A stretch of 64,000 bases of DNA from positions 5,776,547 to 5,840,546 of the forward strand of contig JACDOX010000038.1 in the NCBI GenBank assembly GCA_014549065.1, written 5' to 3'. The notes beneath the pieces are model-generated. The model did not search any database. It was not told the DNA's origin and saw only the letters and a program-made list of their open reading frames with translations. This DNA comes from Cardinalis cardinalis (taxonomy: Eukaryota; Chordata; Aves; Passeriformes; Cardinalidae). Shown piece after piece: positions 39,001-51,692 of this stretch. The translations under genes and the position numbers were made by a program. Each line of letters starts with the position of its first letter. Within the stretch, counting starts at the first letter, position 1.

Positions 39001-42000
39001 AAACATTAGGATCAAAATTTGGTGCTCATGGACCATGATGGCATTAATGTAAACGAGTAACTGAAGGAAAGTGTGTGCTGAAGTGCTCTGCTGAATTGAG
39101 GCCAAGATGCTTATAAGAGTGCTGCACAGTTTGCATTAACAAGGCACAAAATACGGATCTCCCAAGTGAGATGCACTCCTTTTCTTTTTCTAGGTTGCAT
39201 TTTTGGTACGCTTAAGAAAAAGCAGAGAGATTCTCCATCATGTGTCTGCCAGTTCACAATGGCTTGAGCTAGGTTGCATGCTTAATCAGGACACTGGTTC
39301 AGCTCTACTTTCAAACCTCAAAGGCAACAGGAGATAATCTGACAGTGTGTAACAGCAGTGGCATAGTATTCCAGGATAATCACTGCACTTGCCAAATACA
39401 TGTTCAATCTCACATTTTGTGCCAGACTTCATGCAGCAAAGCATAAACACACTTGGTGTTTCACACACACATAGGCCTGTCTCCAGTGTGGGAAGCTGTG
39501 TCAGTCAAGTCATCATATCATCAGCAAAACCAGCTGCATTGTCAGAAATCTGCCTGTGTAGCAGCTGTTAAAGGTGTGTGGACACAAGCCATTGCTGAGG
39601 AACTGCGTCCCTGCAGCAGTGCTGGCTCACACAAGTGTCTCCGGCCATCAGCTGTATGTGGACCTCAGGGTGGGACAGCAGACAGGGGCCAGGGTGGCAA
39701 AACAGTCACCTATCTCAGGCTGTGACAGTTCAGAGCAATCCCAGCCTCTGTCCAAGCCTTTGCTATCTCCTGGTTTTCAGACATAATCAAAACAAACTTT
39801 GTTGCCTAATGACCCCACCCCTTCTGTGTGCAAAACACCTGAAAAAGCTGCGAGTCCCTTTAAACATCATGTGGATGATTGGGCTTTAATCAAGAATGTT
39901 GGAAGTTGGAAAGCTGAAATTATTCTTTTTTTTGGCCAAGAGAAAGTACTTCAGTAGTGATACTGTTTAACCACATTTCTAATTGATTTTCTCTAATTAT
40001 GTAGGCTTTTGAGTTTTGAATGCTTTATTATCATTGTTTTCAGCTGATAACATCCAAGAACATCAAGTGATATTTCAAGTGTCTGGAGATATTAATGAAA
40101 CAAGAGTAAACAAACTTAACTCTTTAGTTACCATACCCCCTCTTTATGAATTTCCTGCCATTCAGGATCACCTAAACAGACTTCATCGGACATGATATAA
40201 ACTCAAATGTGTGAGATCATGGGCAGGTCCAGTTTAAATGTCAAACTGATTGCCAGCAGTGATGAAATTTATTTTGATCTTCCCATTTACACAGTCCTAC
40301 CATAGTAATGTAAATATTTGCTTTTCTGAAGTTCCTCGACAGTTTAAATAATATTTTAATAAAGGGGAGTTAGTGCTTGTATTCTTTGCCGAAACAAAGA
40401 CAATTAGTGTAACGTGTTATTGTGGCCAAATTAGTAACTGTAATTTTTCCTTCCTTCTAAAGAGCAAATCATTATAATCTGCATATCCTCAGTCTTTCTC
40501 TGTGAGAAAGAACTTCACCAAGGATAAAAGTCCCCATTCTGATTTAATCTCCTCACTGGGGAGGAGTAAATTATAGCATGCTGTATGATTTAAAAAGATT
40601 ATTGCAGGATCTTAACAATGTTCCTTTAATTTAAAAGGAGATTCAATTTGGCTGAATAAGGCCATAATTTAGGAAAATAATTTAACACAAGTTTAGCATT
40701 AAAACACATACTTTATATCTTGATGTCTTCAATCATAGTTAAGCATATGCATAAATTTATGTGTATGCATATACATGGTTTTCTCATTGGATCTGGGATA
40801 TTTTCATGTCTGCTATATGCTCTGTTAAAAACAATAATAAAATAATACTGCTACTAAAAAACAGCTAAATTAAAATTATGCCAGGGGGCTGTAAAACAGT
40901 CAAAACCACAAAAGCTGAATCAGGCTGAATTTCTAAGGTAAAAGACAGTTTTCAGTACTTGCATGACTTTTTGAAGAATAATTCAAGGCTTATTACACAA
41001 GTGAGGTAAGGGGGTCATACGTGAATTTTCTGAATGAAAACGTTATTCTAGTCTGCATCTCCAAAATTAAAAATAAACTTACTTGTTCTTTTGATTTGGC
41101 TGACCTTTAATAAAAGAGCATTTTGTAGCAGTGGAAAGGTACTTCTGTCTGCGGCTGTTAGGAGAGTAGTAAAAATACCACTGAATGGAAAGACACCAGA
41201 TGGAAGGAATGTCAACATACTGGAACTAATTTAGGAGATTGCTCTGACAGAGAGCAAAGGCATGAGGAGAATTCAAATGGTTCCAGTGCAAAGAGATTGG
41301 CCGCCCCTCTTAAACTAACAAACTAAAATCCTTACCCCAGGGTTACATGTAAACCAAATGGAATCAGCCCACAAGGAGATAGTCCAAGAATCCTCCACCC
41401 TCATCACTCTCTGACTTTAGGATTCTTTGAGCTTGAAGGAAGGACAAAAGCCTCCTGCCTTTTTTTTATTTTGGTAGTAAGTCAGTCCAAAGTGAACTGT
41501 CATAATAGAGACGCATACCGTGTACCATTAAACCTTTCTGACTGATGTTTGCAAAACCGCGCCCATCTGGGCTTTCAACAGTTTTATGGTGAAGCACATC
41601 TTAGCAGAGAAGAAATATAGTGAGCGTGTTCATTTGGTGTCTTATCCCATGAGTTTCAGAGGAAGTGACTTTGGTGTAGCTAGAAAGACGAATTTGGCAG
41701 TAGGGTTGAGAAAAAGAATGCTGATGAGCAAGAGGTCAGCCAGTGCTATTTGGAAAATGGCAGGCTGTAGATAGAAGCTGAGTTCATAATTTCACAGCCT
41801 CTAACTATAAATAAGTGGAGTGATTTTATGCAAGAGCTATTACTGTAGTAGAACAGCCTATGAAAGAGGGACGGATTATTCACGTTACAAAATGTACTTT
41901 GTCTCAGATATCTCTTTGATAGCGAAAGGTGAAATTCTTTCCCAATTTCACATTTGTGTTCTTGAAGGAACTTTGAAGTCAGCAGATTTGGTTTCAATTA

Positions 42001-45000
42001 TGAGCTTGGAGGTATAGACTTTTTCTCTTCACTTTTAAAAAAGAAACAAACATGTTAGAGTTAAGGGTGGGATTTAAAGAAAAGTAAGAAATCTCTGACC
42101 ACTGTATGTTAAGCAGCCTTTGCTGCTTAGGTTCCCAAGGCTTTTGGAAACCAAAACCAAGTGGTTTTGACCAGACCAAGCCCAAGCAAACTTGCAGCCC
42201 CCTGGAAAATGCTGTTTCTCTGTGTTGCTGTGGCCAATGTCTTAGTCCTTTTCTCATCTCCTGGGGATACAATCACATTTTTCCTTACACCATGAGGTTC
42301 ATGCTGTTCCTGCTCCTGGTTCCTGATATTCGTGCTGTTCCTGCTCCTGATTCCTGACGCTGTCCCTGCTTCCTCCCCTGTGGCCACATAAAGTGCAGTC
42401 ATCTCCACAGTCAATCCTTCAGCTGGCAGGCTCTCTCTGCTAAGGAGTAGTAGTGATTTGCAAGCACTACTCTGCAGCAGCACTTGACCACTATGGCTGA
42501 GGCAGTGCAGCAGCCCTCCCGCCACATCAATGTCTTGTTGCAGCTCTCAGAGTAACTCAGAGTGGTGCAAATAAACACAGACGCTCAGAAATAGATGACA
42601 CACATCTGGTAGCAAGCATTTCTCCGGCTGCTGTCCCCTCTAATAGGTGAAGCTTGTGCCTTGTGTCTAAGCAACCCCCCTATCCTGATTCTTAATTGAC
42701 GGACCATCTCCCCTGCTATCCATGTACGGGTGTTGGTATTGACAGTTCTCTGCTTATCTAATTTGGCTAACTATTTACAGAGTATTGATGGTTTGAAAGA
42801 AGCTNAAGCAGCCCTACCTTACTCATACATGGTCTCCATCCCTTGACCTTGCTCAGGGCTGAGGAGCAGGCTTACATGACATGGCTGTCCCAGAAGCAGC
42901 AAGATTTGGGAAGTCCTGGGGTTCAGCGTCCTGCCAAAGCCATGCTTCTCTGCTGGCAGTAGGTGCAGCCAGGGTTCAGGCACACTTCTAGGTGGGGGTG
43001 AGTTTCAGAATGAATATGCCGTAGGATGGCAGGTAATAAATCATCTACAGCAAAAACAAAGAGTGAACCAAGCAGTCCCCAAAGCTATATGGAGGCAACC
43101 CGTCCATCATCAGCCCACAAGTTACAGCCCAGGTGCTAACAGGGCATTATATTTATTACCTCACTATTCTTTGCAGTAAGTCAATCCAGCTTTAATTAAT
43201 GCCCTCTTCTCTTCCTCCAGCCATTGGCCACAAGGCTTTCTTGAGCATTTGTTTATAAAACTACATGCTGTGCTCAGAAGGGAAATTCAGAAGTGCCTGT
43301 GTGAAACCTGTCTGACATCCTAAATACTACTGGGAAAATTCATGGTGTACTTGGCTGATGGTGTGAGACTTGCCAGAATACCACCTTCTCATCTGCCTGA
43401 TAGTCTTGACCACAAAATTCCTCTTTAAGGCTGTGTGTGTGTGTATGGACATAAATCCCACTGCCTTTCAACCTCCTCTTCCTTCAGCTGCAGCTCTCAT
43501 TTTAGATTTTTCTGTCTGCTGTTCAGTTCCTTCTCTGCAGAAGAGGGTGCCCACTCCTAAGGTTCAGCTGATACTGTGGAGGTGCTCTGACATGAAATGA
43601 CATAGTTGTAAAAAAATACCTCCCTATTCACCTCTGCTTCTGGGTGGAGAAACAATTTGCTGTTTAATTCTGTAATTGTTCAGCTATGATGATGGTGAGG
43701 AGGCCTCTGTAATGTCACCTAAGTTCAAGGATGGTTTCCCTCTCAAAATTCTCCCTCGTGAAAAAAAGTGTGCCAGTAAACTGAAAACCAAATACGAGTT
43801 TCTGGAACAATTTTGTTTCCATTGATTCTAGTGTGGCTTTGTGACAAAAATTTGAAATTTGGAACAGGGATTTATGCCTTCCTAAATTCAGCTTGATGTT
43901 ATTATCTCAGTTTCTTAGAGGGTGTAAGAGAAAATTTGAAATGGAAAGTGCCTTTGAATACACATTCCTCCAAACCAAATGCTTTCCACCTCATTTCTGT
44001 GGAAATGTTGGAAAATACATCTGGATCAGAACTTGTATAAAAATGGCAAATTTGAGTCCAAAAGAATTACATTTTAGGATTTAAAACTTCAGAACATCAA
44101 GGATGATTTGAGAAGACTCTTAGAACTGAGTAATGAAGGGAAAACTTTCACAAAAACACAGCCTGGAAGAATGCTCTATCGTGGCAGGACTGTTGTTGCT
44201 GTTACTGTCACCAGGAGCACTGAACACCTGGTGGGGCATCAGCTTTTGGGGGAGTGGGGCAAGAAGAGCCAAGGGCAAACGTGCCTCTGAACTGAGGGTG
44301 GTCCTCAGCTGGAACTGCTTGGGATATGTATATCCATGAAAGTACACTGAGATCATCTCTGCCATGTGGCAACTTCACCTACATGTGCATGATACATGTG
44401 CGTGCCTGATACAATAACCCCTAAGTCATGGAATCAGCTGGGGTTTCAGGGAATTTTCTTGTTGTTGTTGTGTGGTTTATGTGTTTGTTTTAAATAATAT
44501 CTCTTATATGAGAGCATTTTCAGTGATTTGTCTCAGCTTGCTATTTCTTTTTGCCTTCTTAAACAAGCCTGTACCTAACAAGCCTTTCCAAGCTTAGAGA
44601 AGTGAATGTGCGCATTACTGTTTTATTGGTAACACATCACAGCNCTTCCCTGCATGACATGGGGCATGTTCAGTTTTTCCCAGACAGTATCAGTCTGTCT
44701 TTCTTGGAGAGGATACTGTATGTATAATCCATCCAGAGATGGCTTTCCCGGTTTCCAAAGTTTATTGCTAATGAGGGTGCACATAGGATGTAATCACTGG
44801 CAGAGGCCTCTGCTTCGGGGTACAGTGAGGCCAGCAGACAAGTAAGCAGCCAATTTTATCTGGCTGTTTGCTCTCTCTTTTATCAGAGTTGTTTGGCTGG
44901 GATTCAGGGATGTTAGAGTGAACTGCAGAGGCTTTGGCTTGTAGATTTGAGTGACAAAGTGTGAGAGGACATGAGACGAGGCCTCTAAGAGAAGTAAATA

Positions 45001-46307
45001 TCTGTGTATTAAGAGAGGCAGCTTCACATTTCGCTGCAAAAGCTGAAGCTTAATTCTGTTTTTTTTTAATCACCAAAGACTACTGGCTGAGCTTTGATAA
45101 AGAGATATAGGAAGGCATCATTACAGTCGGGCTTGTCAAAACTAGCATCTATTAGTAATAGATCCTTTAACCTCATTAATTTGTATTTGCCCTGCTGCCA
45201 GTGTGACCAGGGCTGTCACAAATAAAAAGAAAGGGAAAATCACCATGTTTTCATATAGCAGTGGTTACTTATGGCAGGTGCAGGAAATTTCCAGTGGGTT
45301 GCAATGGATTTTCAGTGATAAAAGAGAAGAGCTATTTAGCAGCCAGGAAATTACAGCAATTCCAGACTATTAACAGTCTGCTTTACTAGATTAAATATTA
45401 GTTATCTGCCACTCACAGCAAAGTCCTTGACAGCATGTGACACAGCNTGCTCTCAGCCCCAAAGAACAGCGAGGCTGTGATGTGGACGAGATGATTTTCC
45501 TTGCTCTGCTTACGCTGGCATTGTGCATTGCTGCCAGCTCTGCACAAGTGACAGAGGATTACAGCATTCAGTCTGTGACATGCAGTGGGACACATGGTAG
45601 GGGCAGGAAAAAAGGAAGCTTGAGGAAGAGCTGTTTGCATGAGACAAGGTACAGAGCCACGCTGCCAAGAGCTGTACTGCTCTGGAGGTGCTGCAGCCAT
45701 AGCAAGCTCAGGTGTCCACGCCTGCTATGCTGTCACAGAGAGTTGGGATGGAGGAGGGCACATCCGTCAGTTGAATACTTGTTGGATTTTGGTGGTAGGT
45801 GAAAGACAACCAACAGTCATTGTAAGCCACATGGCAATCCTGTTTCAGTTACTGAAGACAAGAATGTATTATGCCTTCTGTGAGCCCTTTCCAAACTCCT
45901 TCCTGTCTGCTTTTATCCTCTGGCCTCAAGTGGGCTACTTGTACAAGGAATTCTGTGCTGGAGCAGGAGCTGGTATTCATATATTACTGGCACAAGTGTC
46001 CACCTCACCTTACTAGGATAAATTGACTTTGCCACCTTGTGACCCCATATTATTTGAGGCAAAGAAGTTCATGTAGCCATATGAAAGAGAGGATAAACTC
46101 AATTTCCTTCTCTTGGTCTGAGGTGTTGTAATCTTCCTCTGGTAAAAAGTAGTTTTGGAACTTGCTTTTTGAAGTGGGATTTGTTAGTACATCTTTCCAG
46201 GCCTCAGTGGTGGTCTAGGANGTGATCAGACATCTCGAGTCTTCTTCACTCTTTCAAGTGGCAATTTTCAAATCAACTGTGGTGTTTTTTTCTTTTCTTC
46301 TGTGCAG
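36083..46307 (+). other. NUAK1: NUAK1 intron 2
   Basis: A 10.2 kb intron with GT at 36083 and AG at 46306-46307 after a pyrimidine-rich tract. No internal gene is supported; the 146-codon frame at 36293-36733 is leucine/phenylalanine-rich because the DNA is pyrimidine-rich, not because it codes. A short period-31 tandem repeat lies at 42302-42380. The stretch 39990-40900 is AT-rich, free of recognisable repeats and full of homeodomain- and forkhead-like words, the usual look of conserved non-coding DNA, but conservation cannot be judged here. The block 42390-43260 has an LTR-like feel (AATAAA at about 42572, mixed GC content) that I could not assign. Confidence 0.8.
42302..42380. repeat. Short tandem repeat, period about 31 bp
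   Basis: The unit starting 'tgctgttcctgctcctg' occurs at 42302 and again at 42333, with a third decayed copy starting near 42359. The repeats are pyrimidine-rich and lie within intron 2. Confidence 0.75.
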
Positions 46308-46459
46308 TGTTTGAAAATAAAGATAAGATTGTGATCATCATGGAGTATGCAAGTAAAGGAGAGTTGTACGATTACATCAGTGAGAGGCGGCGATTAAGNG
46401 AAAGAGAGACAAGACACTTCTTCCGACAAATAGTCTCTGCTGTGCATTACTGCCACAAG
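46308..46459 (+). CDS. NUAK1: NUAK1 exon 3: hinge and helices D-E
   Basis: This 152-base exon completes the split valine codon from exon 2 (G|TG) and continues FENKDKIVIIMEYASKGELY, the last N-lobe strand and hinge with the adenine-contacting MEYA segment. DYISERRRL and RHFFRQIVSAVHYCHK follow as helices D and E, up to residue 171. The acceptor is tgtgcag and the donor gtgagc; the exon ends in phase 0. Base 46399 is undetermined and makes codon 151 AGN, so Ser or Arg; Ser is expected from human NUAK1. If the donor were ignored, the frame would run on a further 37 codons into the intron with no kinase similarity, so splicing at 46459 is well supported. Confidence 0.96.
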
Positions 46460-47772
46460 GTGAGCAAAGGATTTCATGGTAAAAAATGCTGTTTCAAGGC
46501 TGATTACTGGCATATATTTCAAAGCATGTCTGAGGCAACAGCATTCATTATTAAGTATCAGAATACATGATTTTATCAGTACAACTGAAGATCTTCATTA
46601 AAAGCACTACACTGAACTAGTGCCTTTTTAAAGACTAATGTTTTCCTGTGCTATGACAGCTACCAGACACACCCTTACTGTAGGCAAACCTTGCATTTTT
46701 GCCTTTAAAGTATTTCTCCTGACATTTAAAAACTCAAAAATAACAACATCAACTAAAGAAGGCATCCCATATAACCTCTACAGCATTAATATTAATGCAT
46801 TCAAACAAATGTTAGTTTGCAATTTGAATACACTAGTAAACAACTTTAGAATAGGAGATACAAAATATGAAAGAAAAAGCCAAGAGAGAAAGCTATGAGG
46901 TTCATGCATGAGCTTTAGTACATACTCATTCTGGATAGGTAAAAGTAACTTTACCAGATGTAGCAGGAAAGATACCATTTGCTAATGACCTTACCCATCA
47001 TGGTATCCACTTGGAATAACAAATCAAGCAATTAAACCTAAGGTAGCTGACTGGTTGTCATCATGGACCGTTTATTCATGTTTATGAAACAACTGCATAG
47101 AACCAAAACTTGTATGAGGCTAAAGGCAATGAGCAGCTAACGCAATTTTAACTTGAATTCTTAAAACACTTAAGTCTCTACTTGAATTCTGATAAAAAAG
47201 GGATTTCTCAAAATCCTCACGCATAGTGCTGAAAAGCTGCAGTGCCATTCCTGATGCATTTAATTTTCCCAAGTTTCTGTAAAGAAGGTTCTGACCTAGA
47301 CCCAGTCTGTTTGCTTCCATCTCTAACATTTACAATCCTTTGGGATTATAACTCCTCTGATCCATGATCCACATGGCTACTCATTGGAGGAATGTGGGCT
47401 TTTATAGGGGCTGACGTCATTGACAGATACTGGTTTCTCGTGCCTGGGATGAATATCCTGCTTTCACACAGTGGGGGCAGGATCCAGGATGAAATTAAGT
47501 TCTGAAAAGACACCCCCCCGCCCTGTGCCCCCACGCCCCCCCCCCACCCCCTGATGTTTCAGAGTGTCTGTGGGAGGACAGATTCTAGTCATTCTTCCCT
47601 TAACCACACACCAAGTGACTAATACAGCGCCTGCCACTAGTCACTGGGCCATGAGTGTTATGACAGTGAAATCAGCCCTGAAATGTAGATGCAAAGACCA
47701 CCCTGCCAGCTCACCTTTAATTTTTCCAATATTTTCTCATGCTCTTCCCCGTTTTTTTCTTCCTTGTTTCAG
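46460..47772 (+). other. NUAK1: NUAK1 intron 3
   Basis: A 1.3 kb intron from donor gtgagc to an AG at 47771-47772 preceded by a clear pyrimidine tract. Its one notable feature is the cytosine-rich tract at 47511-47551. No gene or mobile element is recognisable in the rest. Confidence 0.9.
47511..47551 (-). promoter_or_regulatory. C-rich tract, G-quadruplex potential on minus strand
   Basis: On the + strand, runs of 7, 5, 10 and 5 cytosines (plus shorter ones) are separated by only a few bases. The minus strand therefore has at least four G-runs of four or more, enough for a stable intramolecular G-quadruplex, and the + strand could form an i-motif. The transcript would carry a poly-C stretch of the kind bound by PCBP or hnRNP K proteins. 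It lies about 220 bases before the acceptor of exon 4. Function is inferred; the base runs are plain to see. Confidence 0.6.
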
Positions 47773-47838
47773 AATGGTGTTGTCCACAGGGACCTAAAAT
47801 TGGAAAACATTCTTCTTGATGACAATTTTAATATTAAG
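47773..47838 (+). CDS. NUAK1: NUAK1 exon 4: HRD catalytic loop
   Basis: A small 66-base exon of exactly 22 codons, phase 0 at both ends (residues 172-193). It encodes NGVVHRDLKLENILLDD followed by NFNIK. HRDLKLEN is the catalytic loop: Asp178 is the proton-accepting aspartate, Lys180 contacts the phosphate and Asn183 binds metal. The acceptor is tttcag and the donor gtaaga. Because the exon is symmetric, skipping it would keep the frame but remove the catalytic aspartate. The NFN near its end is, from memory, NCN in human, a conservative surface change. Confidence 0.96.
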
Positions 47839-50800
47839 GTAAGATTCTTTTTCTCAGTTTCTCAGAATGGATTTGCATGTTTTATAACATTTTTACCCAA
47901 GGCATTAGAAGAGCCATTGTTATGGTAACAGCTACTAAGCAACAGCATCTGGCAAGAGGCTCAGAGTTTTGGAGGTTGGGGGAAGACACCACTGATTGCC
48001 TGTAATACACACTAAATGAAGCTTTGTATACTTTGGAGGTGAAAGCCCTGTCCTGCCACACAAAAGCCACAATTCCCAGTGCAGTATCTACCCACTGGTA
48101 GAAAACAGCAGAGCATTTCGTGCAATCGGGCTTATGGTACAAATGATATTATTGCTGGCTGCTTCTCGGTTCTGGTCTACAGCATTCAAGTGCCTCCTAC
48201 TGAAGAGTCTGTTCTTTTGATCATGGCTGGAAAATAAGCAAATAGAGTTTCAAAATAAACCTAGTAAAGCACATGTGCTTCATTAGGAAATGGCCTTGGA
48301 ACTTCAGACACAAACGTATACTTTGGATAGTGATGTCAGTGATGTCATTTCCATGCCATTTCTCCCCAGTGAAAGCATGAGAATGACTTTTTTTCCTGTC
48401 TTTTTCTTCTATTATTTATAGCTGTAGCACAAAGTTAAATAATGCAGAGATTTAATTTCCAGAGTAATTTCCTATATATATATCCTATTTGTATTCCTCT
48501 ATAAAATAAGTGTAATTTCCAGATGACTGAACCTCTTTCACTTTCAACTTTTTTCCTCCTTGGGTACCTGGATGTAAGGGTGGCTTGCTCATCCATGGAC
48601 AAACAAGCAGAGGGAGGAACACCAAAGAGTTTCTGCTAACACTTGAGCATCTTTATTTAATTAAAAAAATAATCAAGGAGCTACTTGCGTAGCCCAGTAC
48701 CTAAATAGCCTGGGTTTTTCTCTTGTCTCCCCTGAAAGCCCTGGGACTGTAGGCACTGCCTTCTGTGCTTCACAGTGGAGAGATTGCTGTCTTTTTGAGT
48801 TGATGTGCAATGGAAGTAGAAAGTAACATGTGGTAGCTGCCATCTGTGTAATGCTGATGAGAGAAGCTAACTTGGATCAGCTAGTCGATTAAAGGCACAT
48901 CAATATGTGGTTTCTGAAAATAGTCTTTTACAGAAGGCCCATCCAAGGNAGTATTTGGATGCTTTGCTGTTAGCATCCAGTGTTGGAGCAGACCTCCCCT
49001 CTCCTGTTCCTACAGGGACGCTGTCTGCAGCAGCCAGAGCCGTTCTCAGCAGTGCTGAAAACAAAAAGTAGCCTTTCGAGGACATTGTATACAAATCAGG
49101 CTTCCGCAGGCAGGATGACCTTTCTTTTCACATTACACACCAAACTATCTTCCCAGCTAATCAGAGAATTCTTGAGAGAAATGAGGAATTTGTGGAATTT
49201 GCTAGCTGTGGAGGGCTGGATCTCTGCCCTGTGGTCCTCATATGCAAAACCAATCATTTCCTCAAGCCTCTGGGGAGCTTAGCTTTGTCAGACAGCTCTG
49301 CTCCTGCCCTTCTGTCCTTTATGGGAGTTGTTCTCCTGTGGGTAGAGCAGAAGGATGGGGCAAGGACCGGTGGCTTTGTCTGGTCCGCACTTGGAGCTGA
49401 CCCAAGGGCTTCAGAACCATAGATGCATTTCAGCTGCCATAGCAAGTGGCACTGCTGTGGAACAAATTCAGGTGGCTCTGCCTCCTCACATACCTTCCAG
49501 TCATTTGGACATGCTTTTCTTGAGGGTTTCCCTTTCCTAACTTGCATTGTGTTTAAACTGCTGTAGGTGTTTTTCATATTTCCAGCCTTTCCTCAGCTAC
49601 GTCTCTTCACTTTTAAGGCCTCTGAGCAGGCAAGGCTGCCTTGGCATGGGGAAGTGGCTTCTTGGCCGTCCCCTAGTCACTACTTGTGCAAAGGGTCTCA
49701 TGAAACTGGAAAACAGACTGAACTCAGGAAAGTATTGGTATTTCATACATCTTACAGTCAATAGTGTTTGAATTTGGATTGCTTCAAGAGATGCATAATG
49801 GTATGGTTTTTCTTTTTCTCTCTGCTCTCTTTTTCTAAACCTTGTGACTAAGGTCAACTTTGAATATTTGATGGTAAACATACAGCCACTATTTCCCTGA
49901 TGCTGAGGTTTTGAATATGTTGCTGTGGTTTCTGTGTTACTTGCACAGAATTTTACTTCCCACTTTTTCTTTCTTTCACTAACATTAACCGTTGGCAAGG
50001 AAACACATATGGAACTGTAAATTATTTATTAGGAGTAAATTTATCAGGTCTGCATTCTGAGAGTATTTACACATGGTTTGTTCAGGCAGAAAAAAAATGC
50101 AGGGGTTTGGTATTGACTGAAGGCTTCAAATACTCAGGGGAAAGCATTTTCTAGAAATGGATTGATAGACTTATCTGTACTTTCCTAGTATTTATATTTC
50201 ATTAAGTGGATTACAAGCACAAAATTGGCAGTTTGATTTTAAGAATGAGAAAATTAAAGGAATCTCTTTATTCTTGGGTTAAATGTGCAATTAAATACAT
50301 GTTTCTGATGAAACCAGTGATCTATGCATTATGATTTACAAAAACATGTCATAATAGTGTGAAGAAAAAATATGATGTTGTAAAAATGGATCCCTGTATA
50401 GCAGCTTAAATAATACTTTTAAAACAGGAAATAAAGAGGACAAATAATCCATTAGAAATCATTATCCAACCTAAAAGGGTCCCGGGCCATTTTACTTGTT
50501 ACTACACTAACTCGGAAAGCATTCTTAAGCTTTAGNTAATTAAATGAAGTCATAAAGGAATGTGGAGACATAAGAAGGAGTTTGTTTTGTTTTTAAGAGC
50601 TGTGATCGTGAGTAAAAATCTCTGGAAGCAGAGTCATGTTAGAATACAGCAACAAGGAAACACCACTGTCTGGAAGCACAAAAAGTACACATTTTGAAGA
50701 GCTCTGCATATCCACAGGCCAGAGGTGGAGTGCAGTGAGAGGAAAAAGTGATCCAATCAGTGGTGTATTACTAGGTTTTTTATGGACTTGTATGCAGTAC

Positions 50801-51643
50801 TATTTCCTGCAGACTTTTACTGAGAACAACTAAATGCAGCAGACATAAATGAATCAAGTGAGCTTTAAACACTTGTGAGACTGAATATCCTTGTTCACAG
50901 TAGGGATGAGAACGGTTCCTGGGCTGGAAATTGCAGCTAAGAGAGATGTCTCGCAGAGGTTGACATAACCGTATGATCAACCCCAAAGTGACAGAAGAGT
51001 AGAACAATGCAGGTATAACAGTAACATAATCCTGCTAACTGGTCATTCTCTTGGGCTGGTAAGGGAACGCCAATCAGACTAACCACTAAAAACCCACGAG
51101 GGTTTTGTATATACAGACTAAATGTATGGAATTGGGATTTACTTTGCTGGAAGTCTCACCAACTGCACATATATTTCATTTGCTTTAAGAGACGTAATTA
51201 TTTCTCTCTCAGCACTACAGAGAGACAGATTTTTAAGTGGGATAAAGCTGACAATTTCCATGAGTGTGAACTTCATGGAATTTACATTCCACACTTCAAC
51301 AATAACCAAAATCTGGTTTAATATAGCTATCAATAAATATGAAACATATACTCCTGAAGCAAGAGGAATGGAAGTCCACTTTTCTGCTCCTCCCAGTTTA
51401 GGAAGTTTTTTTGACTTTTTTGACTTAGTTCCATTTAAGTGCCAAGAACATGAAGTAATGTTGGCTTCTATTAATCTTGTTTTGGGGGGCATGACAATTT
51501 TAATGGGAAAAGCTGATAAACATCAGTCTGTGAGCATGGGAGTGGATTGTAACATAAATACTCTTTTCCTGAATGGTCAAAATGAAAACACAAATGCCCA
51601 AGTCTGAGAGTTTCTTAGAGTGAACACTGGCATGTATCCCTAT

Positions 51644-51692
51644 ATGTATGTGTGTGTGTATATATATATATATATTATATTTATATATATTC
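51644..51692. repeat. (TG)n/(TA)n microsatellite
   Basis: TG dinucleotides pass into a run of TA dinucleotides, then an irregular TAT-rich segment. Such tracts are length-polymorphic in populations. Confidence 0.85.

Noticed and set aside
51122..51607. 161-codon frame in intron 4
   Set aside because: AT-rich intronic sequence with no domain, and the opposite strand is also open over much of it.
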